47,854 bases of DNA, taken from Streptomyces yangpuensis. Its GTDB lineage: Bacteria; Actinomycetota; Actinomycetes; Streptomycetales; Streptomycetaceae. Each line of letters begins with the position of its first letter. Positions within the stretch are counted from its first letter, which is position 1. The notes beneath the pieces were generated by a model. The model worked only from the letters and a program-made list of their open reading frames with translations. It was not told the origin of the DNA and did no database searches. Positions 1-8,669 of this stretch are shown here, in pieces. The translations under genes were made by a program, and so were the position numbers. The stretch is from assembly GCF_001005295.1 (NCBI RefSeq), contig NZ_LBMK01000002.1:2083413-2131266 (forward strand), in the 5' to 3' direction.

Positions 1-90
1 CCAGTACGAGACGTGGCCCTCCGCCTTGCGATGCACCGCACCGGACACCGCGACCCGGCAAACCTTTCCGGTCACAGCACTAGAAGGGGT

Positions 91-127
91 GCCCCCGAGC
101 CGGGGAAGGGGGTCCCGGCTCGGGGGC
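91..127. terminator. Strong hairpin, probable terminator of the AA10 gene
   Basis: A perfect 14-bp inverted repeat (arms 91-104 and 114-127) with a 9-nt loop lies 53 bp beyond the stop of the minus-strand AA10 gene. There is no clear T-run, which is usual for Streptomyces stem-loop terminators. Confidence 0.7.
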
Positions 128-179
128 GGCGGAGGGGACGGAAGGGGGAGGGGACGGGGGACTGCCGGGGTGTGTCCGC

Positions 180-926
180 CTACTTGAAGGTGACGTCCGA
201 GCAGGAGTAGAAGGCCTCCTCGCTCTGGAAGGAGCCGTCGGGCCGCTTCAGCCCGTGCCAGATCGTGTAGATCAGGTGCTTGCCCTTCTTCTCGGGGAGC
301 ACCGCCTTGAACGTGAACGCCTTCGCGCCGAGGAAGCCCGAAGGGGCCGCCGTGGCCGCGGTGTTGTCGGCGCTGAGGAACGGAGTGTCCTCCAGGTCGG
401 ACCACTTCAGCGGCTTCTTCGGGTCGTAGCCGTCCTTGGTGACGTACATCTCCATGCGGTACGGGTTGTGCAGCGCGCTGATGTCGTAGCGCAGGTCGTA
501 CTCGGCGCCGCCGGGCAGCGTCGTCGAGGGGAAGTCGTCCCGCGCCAGGTCCAGGCCGGAGAACTGCGCGTTGCCGGCGCTGCACAGCTTGCCGTCGGCT
601 ATGCGGGCGCGGTGCTGCGGGGAGGAGGTCGGGGTGCTGTGGTCGATGGCGCGGCCCTGCACGATCGACTTCCAGTCGCCGGGGATGCCGGGGCTCTGGG
701 CGAGGGCCAGCCGGCAGGCCTCACTCGCCTTCGGGTTCTTGGTGCAGGCCACGCTGCGGCTCACCGGATCGGCGGTGGAGCCGTGTGCGGAGGCCGGTGC
801 CGAGCCGAGGGTGGTCACGGCGAGGGGAAGGGCCACGAGCGCGGTCAGGCGCAGGAGGGCGGCGCGGCGGGCCGGGGGCCGTACCGCGTCGGGGGAAGCC
901 GTGGCGGCGGGACGGGTCGTACTCAT
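180..926 (-). CDS. Secreted AA10 lytic polysaccharide monooxygenase (chitin/cellulose-binding protein)
   Basis: The 248-aa precursor has an Arg-rich N-terminus, a hydrophobic core (about 24-43) and a signal-peptidase site after APASA, so the mature enzyme begins with His48. This N-terminal His is the first ligand of the copper histidine brace. The second is His153 in SALHNPYRMEMYVTKDGYDP, the usual AA10 context. The C-terminal EEAFYSCSDVTF is also characteristic. The family oxidatively cleaves crystalline chitin or cellulose outside the cell. No carbohydrate-binding module is attached, but the gene immediately upstream encodes a CBM2-like/FN3 protein. The start at 926 was preferred over the ATG at 947 because GGAG lies 10 nt upstream of it. 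Chitin versus cellulose specificity cannot be told from sequence alone. Confidence 0.93.
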   Translation of the reverse strand: MSTTRPAATASPDAVRPPARRAALLRLTALVALPLAVTTLGSAPASAHGSTADPVSRSVACTKNPKASEACRLALAQSPGIPGDWKSIVQGRAIDHSTPTSSPQHRARIADGKLCSAGNAQFSGLDLARDDFPSTTLPGGAEYDLRYDISALHNPYRMEMYVTKDGYDPKKPLKWSDLEDTPFLSADNTAATAAPSGFLGAKAFTFKAVLPEKKGKHLIYTIWHGLKRPDGSFQSEEAFYSCSDVTFK

Positions 927-1018
927 GAGGGGGACGCTCCTGGTCATGGGGTCTGGGGCCGGTCGGGCGGCCAGGCGTGTGGGTGGGCAGGCGTGCGGGT
1001 GGGCGGTCGGCCGCCGGG

Positions 1019-2356
1019 TCAGCCGCCCGTCCGCACGCTCACCTCGCGGGAGAACGCCCCCCACGTGCCGTCGCCGAGCCGCGCCCGGATCTTCACGGCG
1101 TACGTCGAGCCGGGGTGGGCGCCGACGAGCACCTCGCGCGAACCCTTCGTCGCCGGCACCGGCAGGACCGGGTCGCCGGTGCCCCACATGAAGGTCTGGG
1201 CGGGCTTGCCGTTCAGGTAGACCTGGTAGGTGGTGATCTGGCCGACGCCCTGCGGCACGGACCAGGTGAGGTTCAGGTAGTGCTGGGTGACACCGCCGTC
1301 CTGCTTCGTGGCGGTGGTGGCGGCGAAGTCGCCGGGGGAGGCGGTGCCGCCACCGCCGTCGGGAGCCGCGGTCGTCGTCACCTGCGCTTCGCGGGTCGGT
1401 TCGGACTCCTTCCCGGAGGCGTCGACGGCGGTCACCTTGAAGCGGTAGGCGGTGCTCGCGGTCAGGCCGGAGACGGTGGCCGAGGTGGCCTTGGCGTCCG
1501 CGTCCTGGACCTTCACCCCGTTGCGGTAGATCCGGTAGCCGGTGACCGCGACGTCGTCGGTCGCCGCACGCCAGCGCAGCGCGGCCTGGTACGGGCCGGA
1601 GGCCGTCGCCTCCAGGTCCGCGGGGACGACCGGCTTCGCCTTGTCCTGGCCGGGCGCCGCGAGCGTGGTGAGCACGATGTCCTTGCTGAAGCCGGTGGTG
1701 CGGCCGTCGGCGCGGACGGCGCGGACCTTGAACGCGTAGCGGGTGGCGGGGGCCAGCCGCTCGATGTCCGTCATCGTGTCCTTGACGGTCTTGACCTGCT
1801 TGCCGTTCTGGAAGAGTTCGTAGCGCACGACCTCGGCCCCGCCCGCGGGCGGCTTCCACATCAGGTGGACGGCGGTGTCGTCCTTGACGAAGGAACCGCT
1901 GTCGGCGGGCACGGCCGTGTTCGTGCCGCTGTCGCCCCCGTTGCCCGACGCGCCGTTCACACGGCATCCGGTGATCTTGGGCAGGCCCTTGCCGGCGGGG
2001 TTGATCCCGACCTTGACGGTCCGGCTGCCCCCGGCGGCCACGTCGGCGCGGTCGGCGACCGGCTTGACGGTGACGTGCTTGCCGTCCTGGCGCAGCTCGT
2101 ACGCCCAGGGGTTGTCGAGGGTGACCTGCCCCTGCGACACGTCGAACTCGGCGGTCCAGTCCCGTACGGGCCGGTCCCCCTTGTTGGTCAGGGAGACCTC
2201 GCCGGACGCCCACCACACGGTGGCCTGGTCCGCGACGCGGCAGGCGGCGCCGAGGCCGTCCTTCTCCTCTCCCGCATTGGCGGCGACGGGGATGACGACG
2301 GAGCCGACCCCGACGACCACGGCCGCACAGGCCAGGGCAATTCGCTTTCGGGACAT
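1019..2356 (-). CDS. Secreted CBM2-like / fibronectin type III multidomain protein
   Basis: The 445-aa protein has a signal peptide (MSRKRIALACAAVVVGVGSV, cleavage near AANA). A roughly 100-residue CBM2-like beta domain follows, starting at ACRVADQATVWW, with Trp in VWWASG, RDWTAEF and NPWAYEL and a closing Cys in TGCRVNG. Three FN3 repeats follow, recognised by Y.L/Y.I.NGK and T.Y.FKV.A patterns. No catalytic domain is visible, so it may be a polysaccharide-binding adaptor. The AA10 gene starts 92 bp downstream on the same strand, so the two probably form a biomass-degradation operon. The start is supported by AGAGG upstream. The spacer to the AA10 gene carries a 16-bp near-tandem repeat around 970-1005. 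Confidence 0.85.
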   Translation of the reverse strand: MSRKRIALACAAVVVGVGSVVIPVAANAGEEKDGLGAACRVADQATVWWASGEVSLTNKGDRPVRDWTAEFDVSQGQVTLDNPWAYELRQDGKHVTVKPVADRADVAAGGSRTVKVGINPAGKGLPKITGCRVNGASGNGGDSGTNTAVPADSGSFVKDDTAVHLMWKPPAGGAEVVRYELFQNGKQVKTVKDTMTDIERLAPATRYAFKVRAVRADGRTTGFSKDIVLTTLAAPGQDKAKPVVPADLEATASGPYQAALRWRAATDDVAVTGYRIYRNGVKVQDADAKATSATVSGLTASTAYRFKVTAVDASGKESEPTREAQVTTTAAPDGGGGTASPGDFAATTATKQDGGVTQHYLNLTWSVPQGVGQITTYQVYLNGKPAQTFMWGTGDPVLPVPATKGSREVLVGAHPGSTYAVKIRARLGDGTWGAFSREVSVRTGG

Positions 2357-3132
2357 CAGAAACCTCTTGGTAAAGCCGATCCGCCGGTGCAGCGGCGGCA
2401 TCGAAAGTGCCTCGGTCAACACCGGTGACCCTAAGTGCGGTTCACGGCCCGAACGGCCCTCCGAGGCCCTCCGCACCCGCTGTTATCCGTCCCTTAAGGT
2501 CCGGATAGGGCGCCCTTGATCCCTTGCCCGCACCCCTCGACCCTACGGAAACCGAAGATCACGCTCCGTTCCCGCCCGAGTCGTGCGCGGGGGTCCGGTC
2601 CGGTTCGCAAACGATCAGCCGGAGGTCTCGTCCCGTAGCAGTCGTCCGGTCCGAAGCAGGAGGCCGGCGCGTGGGCCTCCTGCGTGGTGACGGCCCGGTG
2701 ATCGCGTCCAGCTGCAGGCATCGTCTGTCGATCTCGTCCTCGGCGGAGTCCCGGTCGGGCAGCGGGCCGTCGGCGGCGAAGATCTGAACCTCTGTTCTCA
2801 TGCGCGGATGATCGGCCGCCCATGCCGGACCCGGCACATCCCGCCGGGAGGAGACCGCGCCCCCGACGGGACGGCGGCCGGCGGCTCCCTCGTCCTCGGC
2901 TGACCGGGCCCGGGGGACCGGCACGCGGGGTCGTGCCTGCGCCGCCTCTCCGGGCCGCTCGGCGCTCCGCCGGGGTTGCCCTCCGCGACACCATCGTGTC
3001 CTGATCTCCGCCAGAGCTTGACGTTCCGCCTGCCGTTGTCCTTTCGAGACGCGTTCGCAGCACCCCCGTCGGCTCCAACTCCCTGCCTCGGACGTCACAT
3101 TCGCAGAGACCCACCGTCCGAAGGGGGACACC
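2357..3132. other. 776-bp divergent intergenic region
   Basis: This spacer separates the minus-strand CBM2/FN3 gene from the plus-strand lipoprotein gene and should hold both promoters. I see no convincing gene. One minus-strand reading frame (2559-2801, 80 codons, listed separately) has a protein-like N-terminal half but no ribosome binding site. A GTCACA (3094-3099) plus CGTCC (3115-3119) pair near the lipoprotein start resembles SigJ/ECF41-type promoters but sits too close to the ATG to be convincing. Confidence 0.5.
2559..2801 (-). CDS. Possible small hypothetical protein or gene fragment
   Basis: An 80-codon frame begins MRTEVQIFAADGPLPDRD. The first 40 residues have a normal acidic/hydrophobic mix, while the remainder is Arg/Pro-rich and looks like read-through of non-coding DNA. 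No Shine-Dalgarno sequence precedes the ATG and no family was recognised. It is either a decayed gene start or chance. Confidence 0.2.
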   Translation of the reverse strand: MRTEVQIFAADGPLPDRDSAEDEIDRRCLQLDAITGPSPRRRPTRRPPASDRTTATGRDLRLIVCEPDRTPAHDSGGNGA

Positions 3133-4788
3133 ATGACGTTGCGCACGCCCAGCCGCGACGGCGGCCACGACCGCGAGCGCGGCCACGACCGCGACCGCGC
3201 TCGCGGCCGCAACCGCAACCGCCGCCCGGCGGGACCGGCCCTGCTCGCCGTCCTCGCCGCCGGGGCGGTACTGCTCTCCGGGTGCAGCGGCTCCGGCAGC
3301 GGCCACGACCGCAGCAGCACCGCCCAGGAGGACACCCGGCGCCCCCGCGGCGGCAACTCCGCCCCCGCGCCCGGCGGCACCGCCCAGGGCGCTCCCGGCA
3401 CCGCCGACCGGGCCGACGGCACGGCGGAGGGCGAGGACGACGGCCGCCGCACCCAGGCACCGCCCCCGGACTACCTCTCCACCTTCGCCCTCGACGTGGA
3501 CACCGCGAGCTGGGGCTACGCCCGCCGCACCCTCGCCGACGGCAGACTTCCCGACCCCGGGACCGTCCGCCCGGAGGAGTTCGTCAACAGCTTCCGCCAG
3601 GACTACCGCCAGCCGGACGGCAACGGCTTCTCCGTGACCGTCGACGGCGCCCGCACCGACGCCGCCGGCTGGTCCCTGATGCGCGTCGGACTCGCCACCC
3701 GGGCCGGCTCCGGCCAGGACCGGCGCCCGCCCGCCGCCCTCACCTTCGTCGTCGACATCTCCGGCTCGATGGCCGAGCCCGGCCGCCTCGACCTCGTCCG
3801 CACCTCCCTGGACCTGATGACCGACCGGCTCCGCGACGACGACTCCGTCGCCCTCGTCGCCTTCAGCGACAAGGCCGAGACCCGGCTCCCGATGACCCGA
3901 CTGGACGGCAACCGCCAACGGGTGCACCAGGCCGTCGACCGGCTGCGCCCCACCGACTCCACCAACGTGGAGGCCGGCATCACCCGCGGCTACGACACCG
4001 CCGTCGAGGGCCGCCGGGCCGGCGCCACCAACCGCGTCGTCCTGCTGTCCGACGCCCTCGCCAACACCGGCACCACCTCCGCCGACGCCCTGCTGCAGCA
4101 GATCGACGGCGCCCGCCGCGACCACGGCATCACCCTCTTCGGGGTCGGCGTGGGCAGCGACTACAACGACTCCTTCATGGAACGGCTGGTCGACAAGGGC
4201 GACGGCCACACCGTCTACGTCTCCGACCCGGAGGAGGCCCGCAGGGTCTTCTGCGACGAACTGCCCGCACAGGTCGAACTGCGCGCCCGCGACGCCAAGG
4301 CCCAGGTCTCCTTCGACCCGCGCAACGTCGAACGGTTCCGGCTCATCGGCTACGACAACCGGCGCGTGGCCGACGACTCCTTCCGCGACGACTCCGTCGA
4401 CGGCGGCGAGGTCGGCCCGGGCCACACGGTCACCGCGCTGTACGCGGTGCGGCTGAGGCCGGGCGCGTCCGGACACGTGGCCACCGCCACCGTCCGGTGG
4501 CTCGACCCCGACGGCCGCGCCCCGCACGAGGAGTCCGGCCGGGTGGAGGCCTCCGCGCTGACCGGCGGAGGCTGGGAGCAGGCCGCGCCCCGCTTCCAGG
4601 TCACGGCCGCGGCGGCGTACCTGGCCTCGTCGCTGCGCGAGCGGGACGGCGGCTGGGAGGCCGTGCCGGGCGCGGTCGGTCTGGGCCGGCTGTCGGAGAT
4701 CACCGGCCGGCTGGCCGAGCGGACCGAGGACCCCGAGGTCCGGCAACTGTCCGAAGCGGTACGGCAGGCCCGCCGCCTGCTGGGCTGA
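3133..4788 (+). CDS. von Willebrand factor A domain lipoprotein, YfbK-like
   Basis: The 551-aa protein has an unusually long charged N-terminus (GHDR/RGRNRNR repeats). A signal sequence ending in the lipobox LLSGC (Cys51) follows, so it should be anchored to the outer face of the membrane. After a low-complexity linker comes the vWA N-terminal region (YLSTFALDVDTASWGYARR). The vWA domain has an intact MIDAS motif DISGSM (about residue 210), and a C-terminal DUF3520-like region ends in a helical tail. This matches the E. coli YfbK family, whose precise role is unknown. The GAAGGGGG just upstream of ATG 3133 supports the start. It reads in the same direction as the SPFH gene 270 bp downstream but is probably a separate unit. 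Confidence 0.88.
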   Translation: MTLRTPSRDGGHDRERGHDRDRARGRNRNRRPAGPALLAVLAAGAVLLSGCSGSGSGHDRSSTAQEDTRRPRGGNSAPAPGGTAQGAPGTADRADGTAEGEDDGRRTQAPPPDYLSTFALDVDTASWGYARRTLADGRLPDPGTVRPEEFVNSFRQDYRQPDGNGFSVTVDGARTDAAGWSLMRVGLATRAGSGQDRRPPAALTFVVDISGSMAEPGRLDLVRTSLDLMTDRLRDDDSVALVAFSDKAETRLPMTRLDGNRQRVHQAVDRLRPTDSTNVEAGITRGYDTAVEGRRAGATNRVVLLSDALANTGTTSADALLQQIDGARRDHGITLFGVGVGSDYNDSFMERLVDKGDGHTVYVSDPEEARRVFCDELPAQVELRARDAKAQVSFDPRNVERFRLIGYDNRRVADDSFRDDSVDGGEVGPGHTVTALYAVRLRPGASGHVATATVRWLDPDGRAPHEESGRVEASALTGGGWEQAAPRFQVTAAAAYLASSLRERDGGWEAVPGAVGLGRLSEITGRLAERTEDPEVRQLSEAVRQARRLLG

Positions 4789-4843
4789 CGTACGGGGAGT
4801 ACGGGGGAGCTCGGGGAGTGCGGCAGGTACGGGGAGCAGTTCG

Positions 4844-4905
<62 letters not shown>

Positions 4906-4993
4906 CCGCCCCCGCCCCGGTCCGTGAACCGGCGGCCGTACGCCGGGCGTTGGCGCCGGGGGCGTGGGTGTCCACGCCGCCCGGCGGATTTTC

Positions 4994-5048
4994 TCGTCAC
5001 CTTGACGATATGAAGAGCTCCCGTTATCGTCGCCTTGACGAAATGAAG
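4994..5048. promoter_or_regulatory. Duplicated palindromic operator upstream of the SPFH/NAD-kinase operon
   Basis: Two 22-bp direct repeats (4994-5015 and 5027-5048; 20 of 22 identical) start 33 bp apart, about three helical turns. Each contains a small palindrome: TCGTCA-CCT-TGACGA in copy 1, and the same with one arm mismatch in copy 2. Copy 2 ends 10 bp before the SPFH start. The half-sites GTCA/TGAC recall those described for Nudix-related NAD regulators (NrtR), which is only suggestive. The spacing and symmetry indicate a dimeric regulator bound to tandem sites. Confidence 0.6.
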
Positions 5049-5058
5049 GGGGTTCGCC

Positions 5059-6072
5059 ATGGCCGACATCACCCGGCGCCTGGGCTGGCGCCATCTGCGC
5101 TCCGCGCCCACCGCCCACATCCGCCACCACAAGCGCGGCCGGCTCGTCCACGACGGCCGGGGCCTCAGCTTCTGGTACCGGTCCCTGTCGGCGGCCCTGT
5201 CCGAAGTGCCCGTCGACGACCGGGAACTGGCCATGGCCTTCCACGCCCGCACGGCCGACTTCCAGGACGTCACCGTGCAGGCCACCGTCACCTACCGGAT
5301 CAGCGACCCGGCCCAGGCCGCCGAGCGCCTCGACTTCTCCGTCGACCCGGACACCGGAAGCTGGCGCGGCGCCCCCCTGGAGCAGATCACCACCCTCCTC
5401 ACCGAGACCGCGCAGCAGCACGCCCTGGACGTCCTGGCCCGCATCCCGCTCGCCGACGCCCTGGTCGACGGCGTCGCCTCCGTACGGCAGCGGGCCGCCG
5501 ACGGCCTCGCCGCCGAACCCAGACTCCCGGCCACCGGCATCGAGGTGGTGGCCGTACGCGTCGTCGCGATCCGCCCCGAGGCCGAGGTGGAACGCGCCCT
5601 GCGCACCCCCGCCCGCGAGCAGATCCAGCAGGAAGCGGACCGGGCCACCTACGAACGCAGGGCCGTCGCCGTCGAGCGTGAACGCGCCATCGCCGAGAAC
5701 GAGCTGGCCAGCCAGATCGAACTGGCCCGACGCGAGGAACAACTGGTCGACCAGCGAGGCATCAACACCCGCCGCGAAGCCGAGGAACAGGCGGCCGCGG
5801 ACAGCGTACGGACCGACGCCGAAGCCGCCCGCAAGGTCCGCCTCGCCCGCGCGGAGGCCGAAGCGGCCCGCGAGACCGGCGCCGCACGCGCCGAGGCCCA
5901 GGCCGCCTGGCTGCGCGTGCACGGCGAAACCCACCCGGACACCCTGCACGCCCTGGCCACGACCCGCCTGGCGGAGAACCTGCCGCGGATCGAGAGCCTC
6001 ACCCTTTCCCCCGACGTCCTCACCTCCCTCCTCCCCCGCCTCGGCCGCCCGGACGGGGGAGCGGGCGCGTGA
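5059..6072 (+). CDS. SPFH / band-7 (flotillin-like) protein
   Basis: The 337-aa protein has an SPFH-type beta-rich core (about 45-190). FHARTADFQDVTVQATVTYR is the typical strand pair, and IEVVAVRVVAIRPEAEVERAL leads into the helical part. A long charged coiled coil rich in Ala/Glu/Arg (about 190-300) follows, ending in a short globular tail. I see no transmembrane helix at the N-terminus, so it may associate peripherally or act as a soluble ring. SPFH proteins form oligomeric scaffolds at membranes. The stop codon overlaps the GTG of the next gene by 4 bp (gtga), so the two are translationally coupled. Regulation is probably through the operator pair at 4994-5048. Confidence 0.85.
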   Translation: MADITRRLGWRHLRSAPTAHIRHHKRGRLVHDGRGLSFWYRSLSAALSEVPVDDRELAMAFHARTADFQDVTVQATVTYRISDPAQAAERLDFSVDPDTGSWRGAPLEQITTLLTETAQQHALDVLARIPLADALVDGVASVRQRAADGLAAEPRLPATGIEVVAVRVVAIRPEAEVERALRTPAREQIQQEADRATYERRAVAVERERAIAENELASQIELARREEQLVDQRGINTRREAEEQAAADSVRTDAEAARKVRLARAEAEAARETGAARAEAQAAWLRVHGETHPDTLHALATTRLAENLPRIESLTLSPDVLTSLLPRLGRPDGGAGA

Positions 6073-6968
6073 GCCTGGCCCCGCGCGCGGTGATCGTGCA
6101 CCGCAGGACCGAGTACGAGGAACTCCTCGCCCGGCACGGAACGCACGGGCAGGCCGCCTTCTTCCTCTCCAGCCGCGGCCGCACGATCGACGAGGTGGTC
6201 CGCCGCCACGACCGCACCCGCCAGGCGCTGCGCGACGTGGCGGCGGCGGTGCCGCTGACCTGGCGCAACTCCCGGGTGGAACGCGCCGACCTCGACCGCT
6301 TCCTCTTCGCCCCGGAGGACGTGGTCGTCGTGGTCGGCCAGGACGGCCTGGTCGCCAACACCGCGAAATACCTCCACGGACAGCCGGTGGTGGGCATCGA
6401 CACCGACCCGGGACGCAACCCCGGGGTCCTGGTCCGCCACCGCCGCACCGACGCGGCCGCCCTGCTGCGCGCCGCCACCACGCCCGGCGGCCGGACGGAC
6501 GAACTCACCATGGTCGAGGCCGTCGCCGACGACGCCCAGCGCCTCCTCGCCCTGAACGAGATCTACCTGGGCCCGCCCGGCCACCAGACGGCCCGCTACC
6601 GCCTGGGCCCCGACGGCGAGAGCGGCCAGGGCGAGGCCCAGGCATCCTCCGGGGTCCTGGTGGGCACCGGCACGGGCGCCACCGGCTGGCTGCGCTCCCT
6701 CTGGCTGGAGCGCGGCAGCACCGCGGCCCTGCCCGCACCCTGCGAGGAACGGCTCCTGTGGTTCGTTCGCGAAGCCTGGCCCTCACCCGCGACCGGAACG
6801 AGCAGGGTCACCGGCGAACTCGGACGCGGACAAGGACTGCGGCTGACCGTGGAATCGGACCGGATCGTGGTCTTCGGCGACGGAATGGAGTCCGACGCCC
6901 TGGAACTGACCTGGGGTCAGAGCGTCCGGCTGGGCATCGCGGAGACATCCCTGCACCTGGTGGCCTGA
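6069..6968 (+). CDS. NAD kinase-like protein coupled to the SPFH gene
   Basis: The 299-aa protein has the NAD/diacylglycerol-kinase-like fold signatures. FAPEDVVVVVGQDGLVANTA stands where GGDG is expected, with the second Gly replaced by Gln. ALNEIYLGPPG matches the NE motif, and VLVGTGTGATGWLRSLW matches the Gly/Thr-rich motif before the C-terminal beta domain. True NAD kinases phosphorylate NAD(H) to NADP(H). The altered GGDG leaves substrate and activity uncertain. The GTG start at 6069 overlaps the SPFH stop by 4 bp, so the products are likely made in fixed ratio and may interact. I infer a membrane-linked nucleotide-metabolism or stress module. Confidence 0.75.
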   Translation: MSLAPRAVIVHRRTEYEELLARHGTHGQAAFFLSSRGRTIDEVVRRHDRTRQALRDVAAAVPLTWRNSRVERADLDRFLFAPEDVVVVVGQDGLVANTAKYLHGQPVVGIDTDPGRNPGVLVRHRRTDAAALLRAATTPGGRTDELTMVEAVADDAQRLLALNEIYLGPPGHQTARYRLGPDGESGQGEAQASSGVLVGTGTGATGWLRSLWLERGSTAALPAPCEERLLWFVREAWPSPATGTSRVTGELGRGQGLRLTVESDRIVVFGDGMESDALELTWGQSVRLGIAETSLHLVA

Positions 6969-7025
6969 CCTCCGGACGACCGCACGCCCCCACCACGGGG
7001 GACGCACGGCGCGCACCCCGGACGC

Positions 7026-8669
7026 TCACCTCAGGGCGAAGAGCAGGCTGACCGAGTTGTAGTAGTTGGGCAGGTGCGCGATCTCCGACCCCGGACGCGG
7101 CGGGTCGGACTTCGGCCAGTTCCGCGGGCCCAGCAGATGGTCGGCGTAGTCGCTGTACGGGACCTTCGGCACGAACCAGACGCGGTACGCGCCGGGGTAC
7201 ATGTCCCGCTCGAACCGCCAGAGCTGCGTCACCCGGTCCCCGCCGGCCCGGCAGGCACGCAGGGTGACCCCGACGACGTTCCCGCCGGCGGCGGTCCCGT
7301 CGAGGCAGGCACCGGTTCCCGCGTTGCGGAGCTGGTAGGTGTTGTGCTGATGGGCGGGCAGCCGCTCCCACTTCTGCCCCGCCTTCCCGGTGCACGGCTC
7401 GAGCTGCACCGGACCGCCGCCGGAGGTGGCGTCGCCCACGCCGACGCACAGCCCCGAGGCCACATTGACCAGGGCGGAGCCGGCACCGGTGCGATCCGGC
7501 GACGGCGACGGAGAAGGCGGCACGGCGGACGCCGAAGCGGTCACGGAGGCCGAGGGCGAAGCGGGCGGCGTGGCAGGGGCGGTGGCGTAGGCCGCCGACC
7601 CGATGGCCGAGATCGGTGTGGCCTCCGGCAGCGGGGCGCGCGGCACCGCGAACGTACTGACGGGAGCCGCGGCCTGCCCGGACCCCCTGCCCTCGGAGTC
7701 GGACGGCAGCAGGACGACCACGGTGGCCGCCGTGCCCGCCACGGCTGCCGCAGCGGCCCACTTCACCGCACCGGCCTTGGCCCCGGCGAGCTGCGTCCCG
7801 CTCAGTACGCCAGAGGCGGCGAGCTGCGTACCGCCCCCGCCCAGGGCCGACAGGAACGAGGCGGGGTTCCACAGCAGGATGCCCCCCAGCAGCAGCACCC
7901 CCAGACGGCCGTTGACGTCGCGCAGGTCCCGCTCGGCCCGCGCACAGCCGGCGCACCCCTGAAGGTGGCGGCCGAGGTCCCGGGTCAGGCGCGTGCCCGG
8001 CCGGCGCAGCCTGGCGGCGATCTGCCCCCCGTAGTGCTTGCACTCATCGCTCGCACTCCGGTCCAGGTGAGCGCGCAGGTACGCCTCCCGCAGGCCCTCC
8101 CGGGCCCGCGCGGCCAGCGAACCGACACCTCCCGCCGATATCCCCAGGCGCGCCGCGGTCTCGGCCGCCGGCTCGTGCTCGACGACGGAGTGCCACAACA
8201 CGGCCTGCCAGCGCTCCGGCAGCGACCGGTAGGCGTGCAGGACCAGCGATTCCTCCTCCGCCGAGAAGACGGCGTCCTCGGCGTCCGCACCGTCGGAGAG
8301 CTGCTCGACCCATTCCTCGAAGTCGTCCGACAGCCGTGTACGGGAGGCCTCCCGCGCCCAGGCGGCCGCCAGACGGCGCACACAGGTCAGCAGGTACGGC
8401 CGCCAGGCGTACTCCGGACCGGCACCCCAGGCGATGGCCCGGTAGGTACGGGCGAACGCCTCGGCGGCGAGATCCTGAGCAGTGGAGAGGTCCCGGCAGC
8501 ACGTACGGGCGTACGCGAGCACCGACGGATGGTGACGGGCGAACACCTCGTCCATCACATCCCTGACCGCCGTGCCGGAGTCCGAGGTGTTGCCACGCAG
8601 CAGAGCACACAGCTCGCCGTCGCTGAGGGCTCGGAGATCCTGCTGACGGGCGGTACCAGGTCTACTCAA
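7026..8669 (-). CDS. ECF sigma factor fused to zinc-finger, transmembrane and ricin-B lectin domains
   Basis: A 547-aa single chain. Residues 40-110 form sigma region 2 (FARHHPSVLAYA, AQDLAAEAFARTYRAI) and 145-200 sigma region 4 (LPERWQAVLWH and an HTH). A zf-HC2-like segment with Cys210, His235, Cys239 and Cys242 follows, then a membrane helix (about 303-321), a Ser/Pro/Ala linker, and a ricin-type beta-trefoil portion (398-487) with GQKW and TQLWRF. A tail of about 60 residues ends the protein. The layout implies an inside sigma domain and an outside carbohydrate-binding sensor. The TTG start at 8669 is preferred because AGGAG lies 6 nt upstream; a GTG at 8672 is the alternative. It is convergent with the NAD-kinase-like gene. 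Confidence 0.85.
   Translation of the reverse strand: MSRPGTARQQDLRALSDGELCALLRGNTSDSGTAVRDVMDEVFARHHPSVLAYARTCCRDLSTAQDLAAEAFARTYRAIAWGAGPEYAWRPYLLTCVRRLAAAWAREASRTRLSDDFEEWVEQLSDGADAEDAVFSAEEESLVLHAYRSLPERWQAVLWHSVVEHEPAAETAARLGISAGGVGSLAARAREGLREAYLRAHLDRSASDECKHYGGQIAARLRRPGTRLTRDLGRHLQGCAGCARAERDLRDVNGRLGVLLLGGILLWNPASFLSALGGGGTQLAASGVLSGTQLAGAKAGAVKWAAAAAVAGTAATVVVLLPSDSEGRGSGQAAAPVSTFAVPRAPLPEATPISAIGSAAYATAPATPPASPSASVTASASAVPPSPSPSPDRTGAGSALVNVASGLCVGVGDATSGGGPVQLEPCTGKAGQKWERLPAHQHNTYQLRNAGTGACLDGTAAGGNVVGVTLRACRAGGDRVTQLWRFERDMYPGAYRVWFVPKVPYSDYADHLLGPRNWPKSDPPRPGSEIAHLPNYYNSVSLLFALR

Noticed and set aside
180..2216. Single 678-residue minus frame covering the AA10 gene and part of the FN3 gene
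   Set aside because: Only the last 248 residues are protein-like; the rest is an off-frame reading of the CBM2/FN3 gene, which has its own better frame and start.
3094..3119. GTCACA-N15-CGTCC resembling an ECF41/SigJ promoter before the vWA lipoprotein
   Set aside because: The start site it implies would fall inside the ribosome binding site, and the TTCCTGTCAGGAA palindrome of the other two promoters is absent.
6985..7010. C-run/G-run hairpin between the convergent NAD-kinase-like and sigma-lectin genes
   Set aside because: Only about five pairs with mismatches beyond them; too weak to call a terminator.
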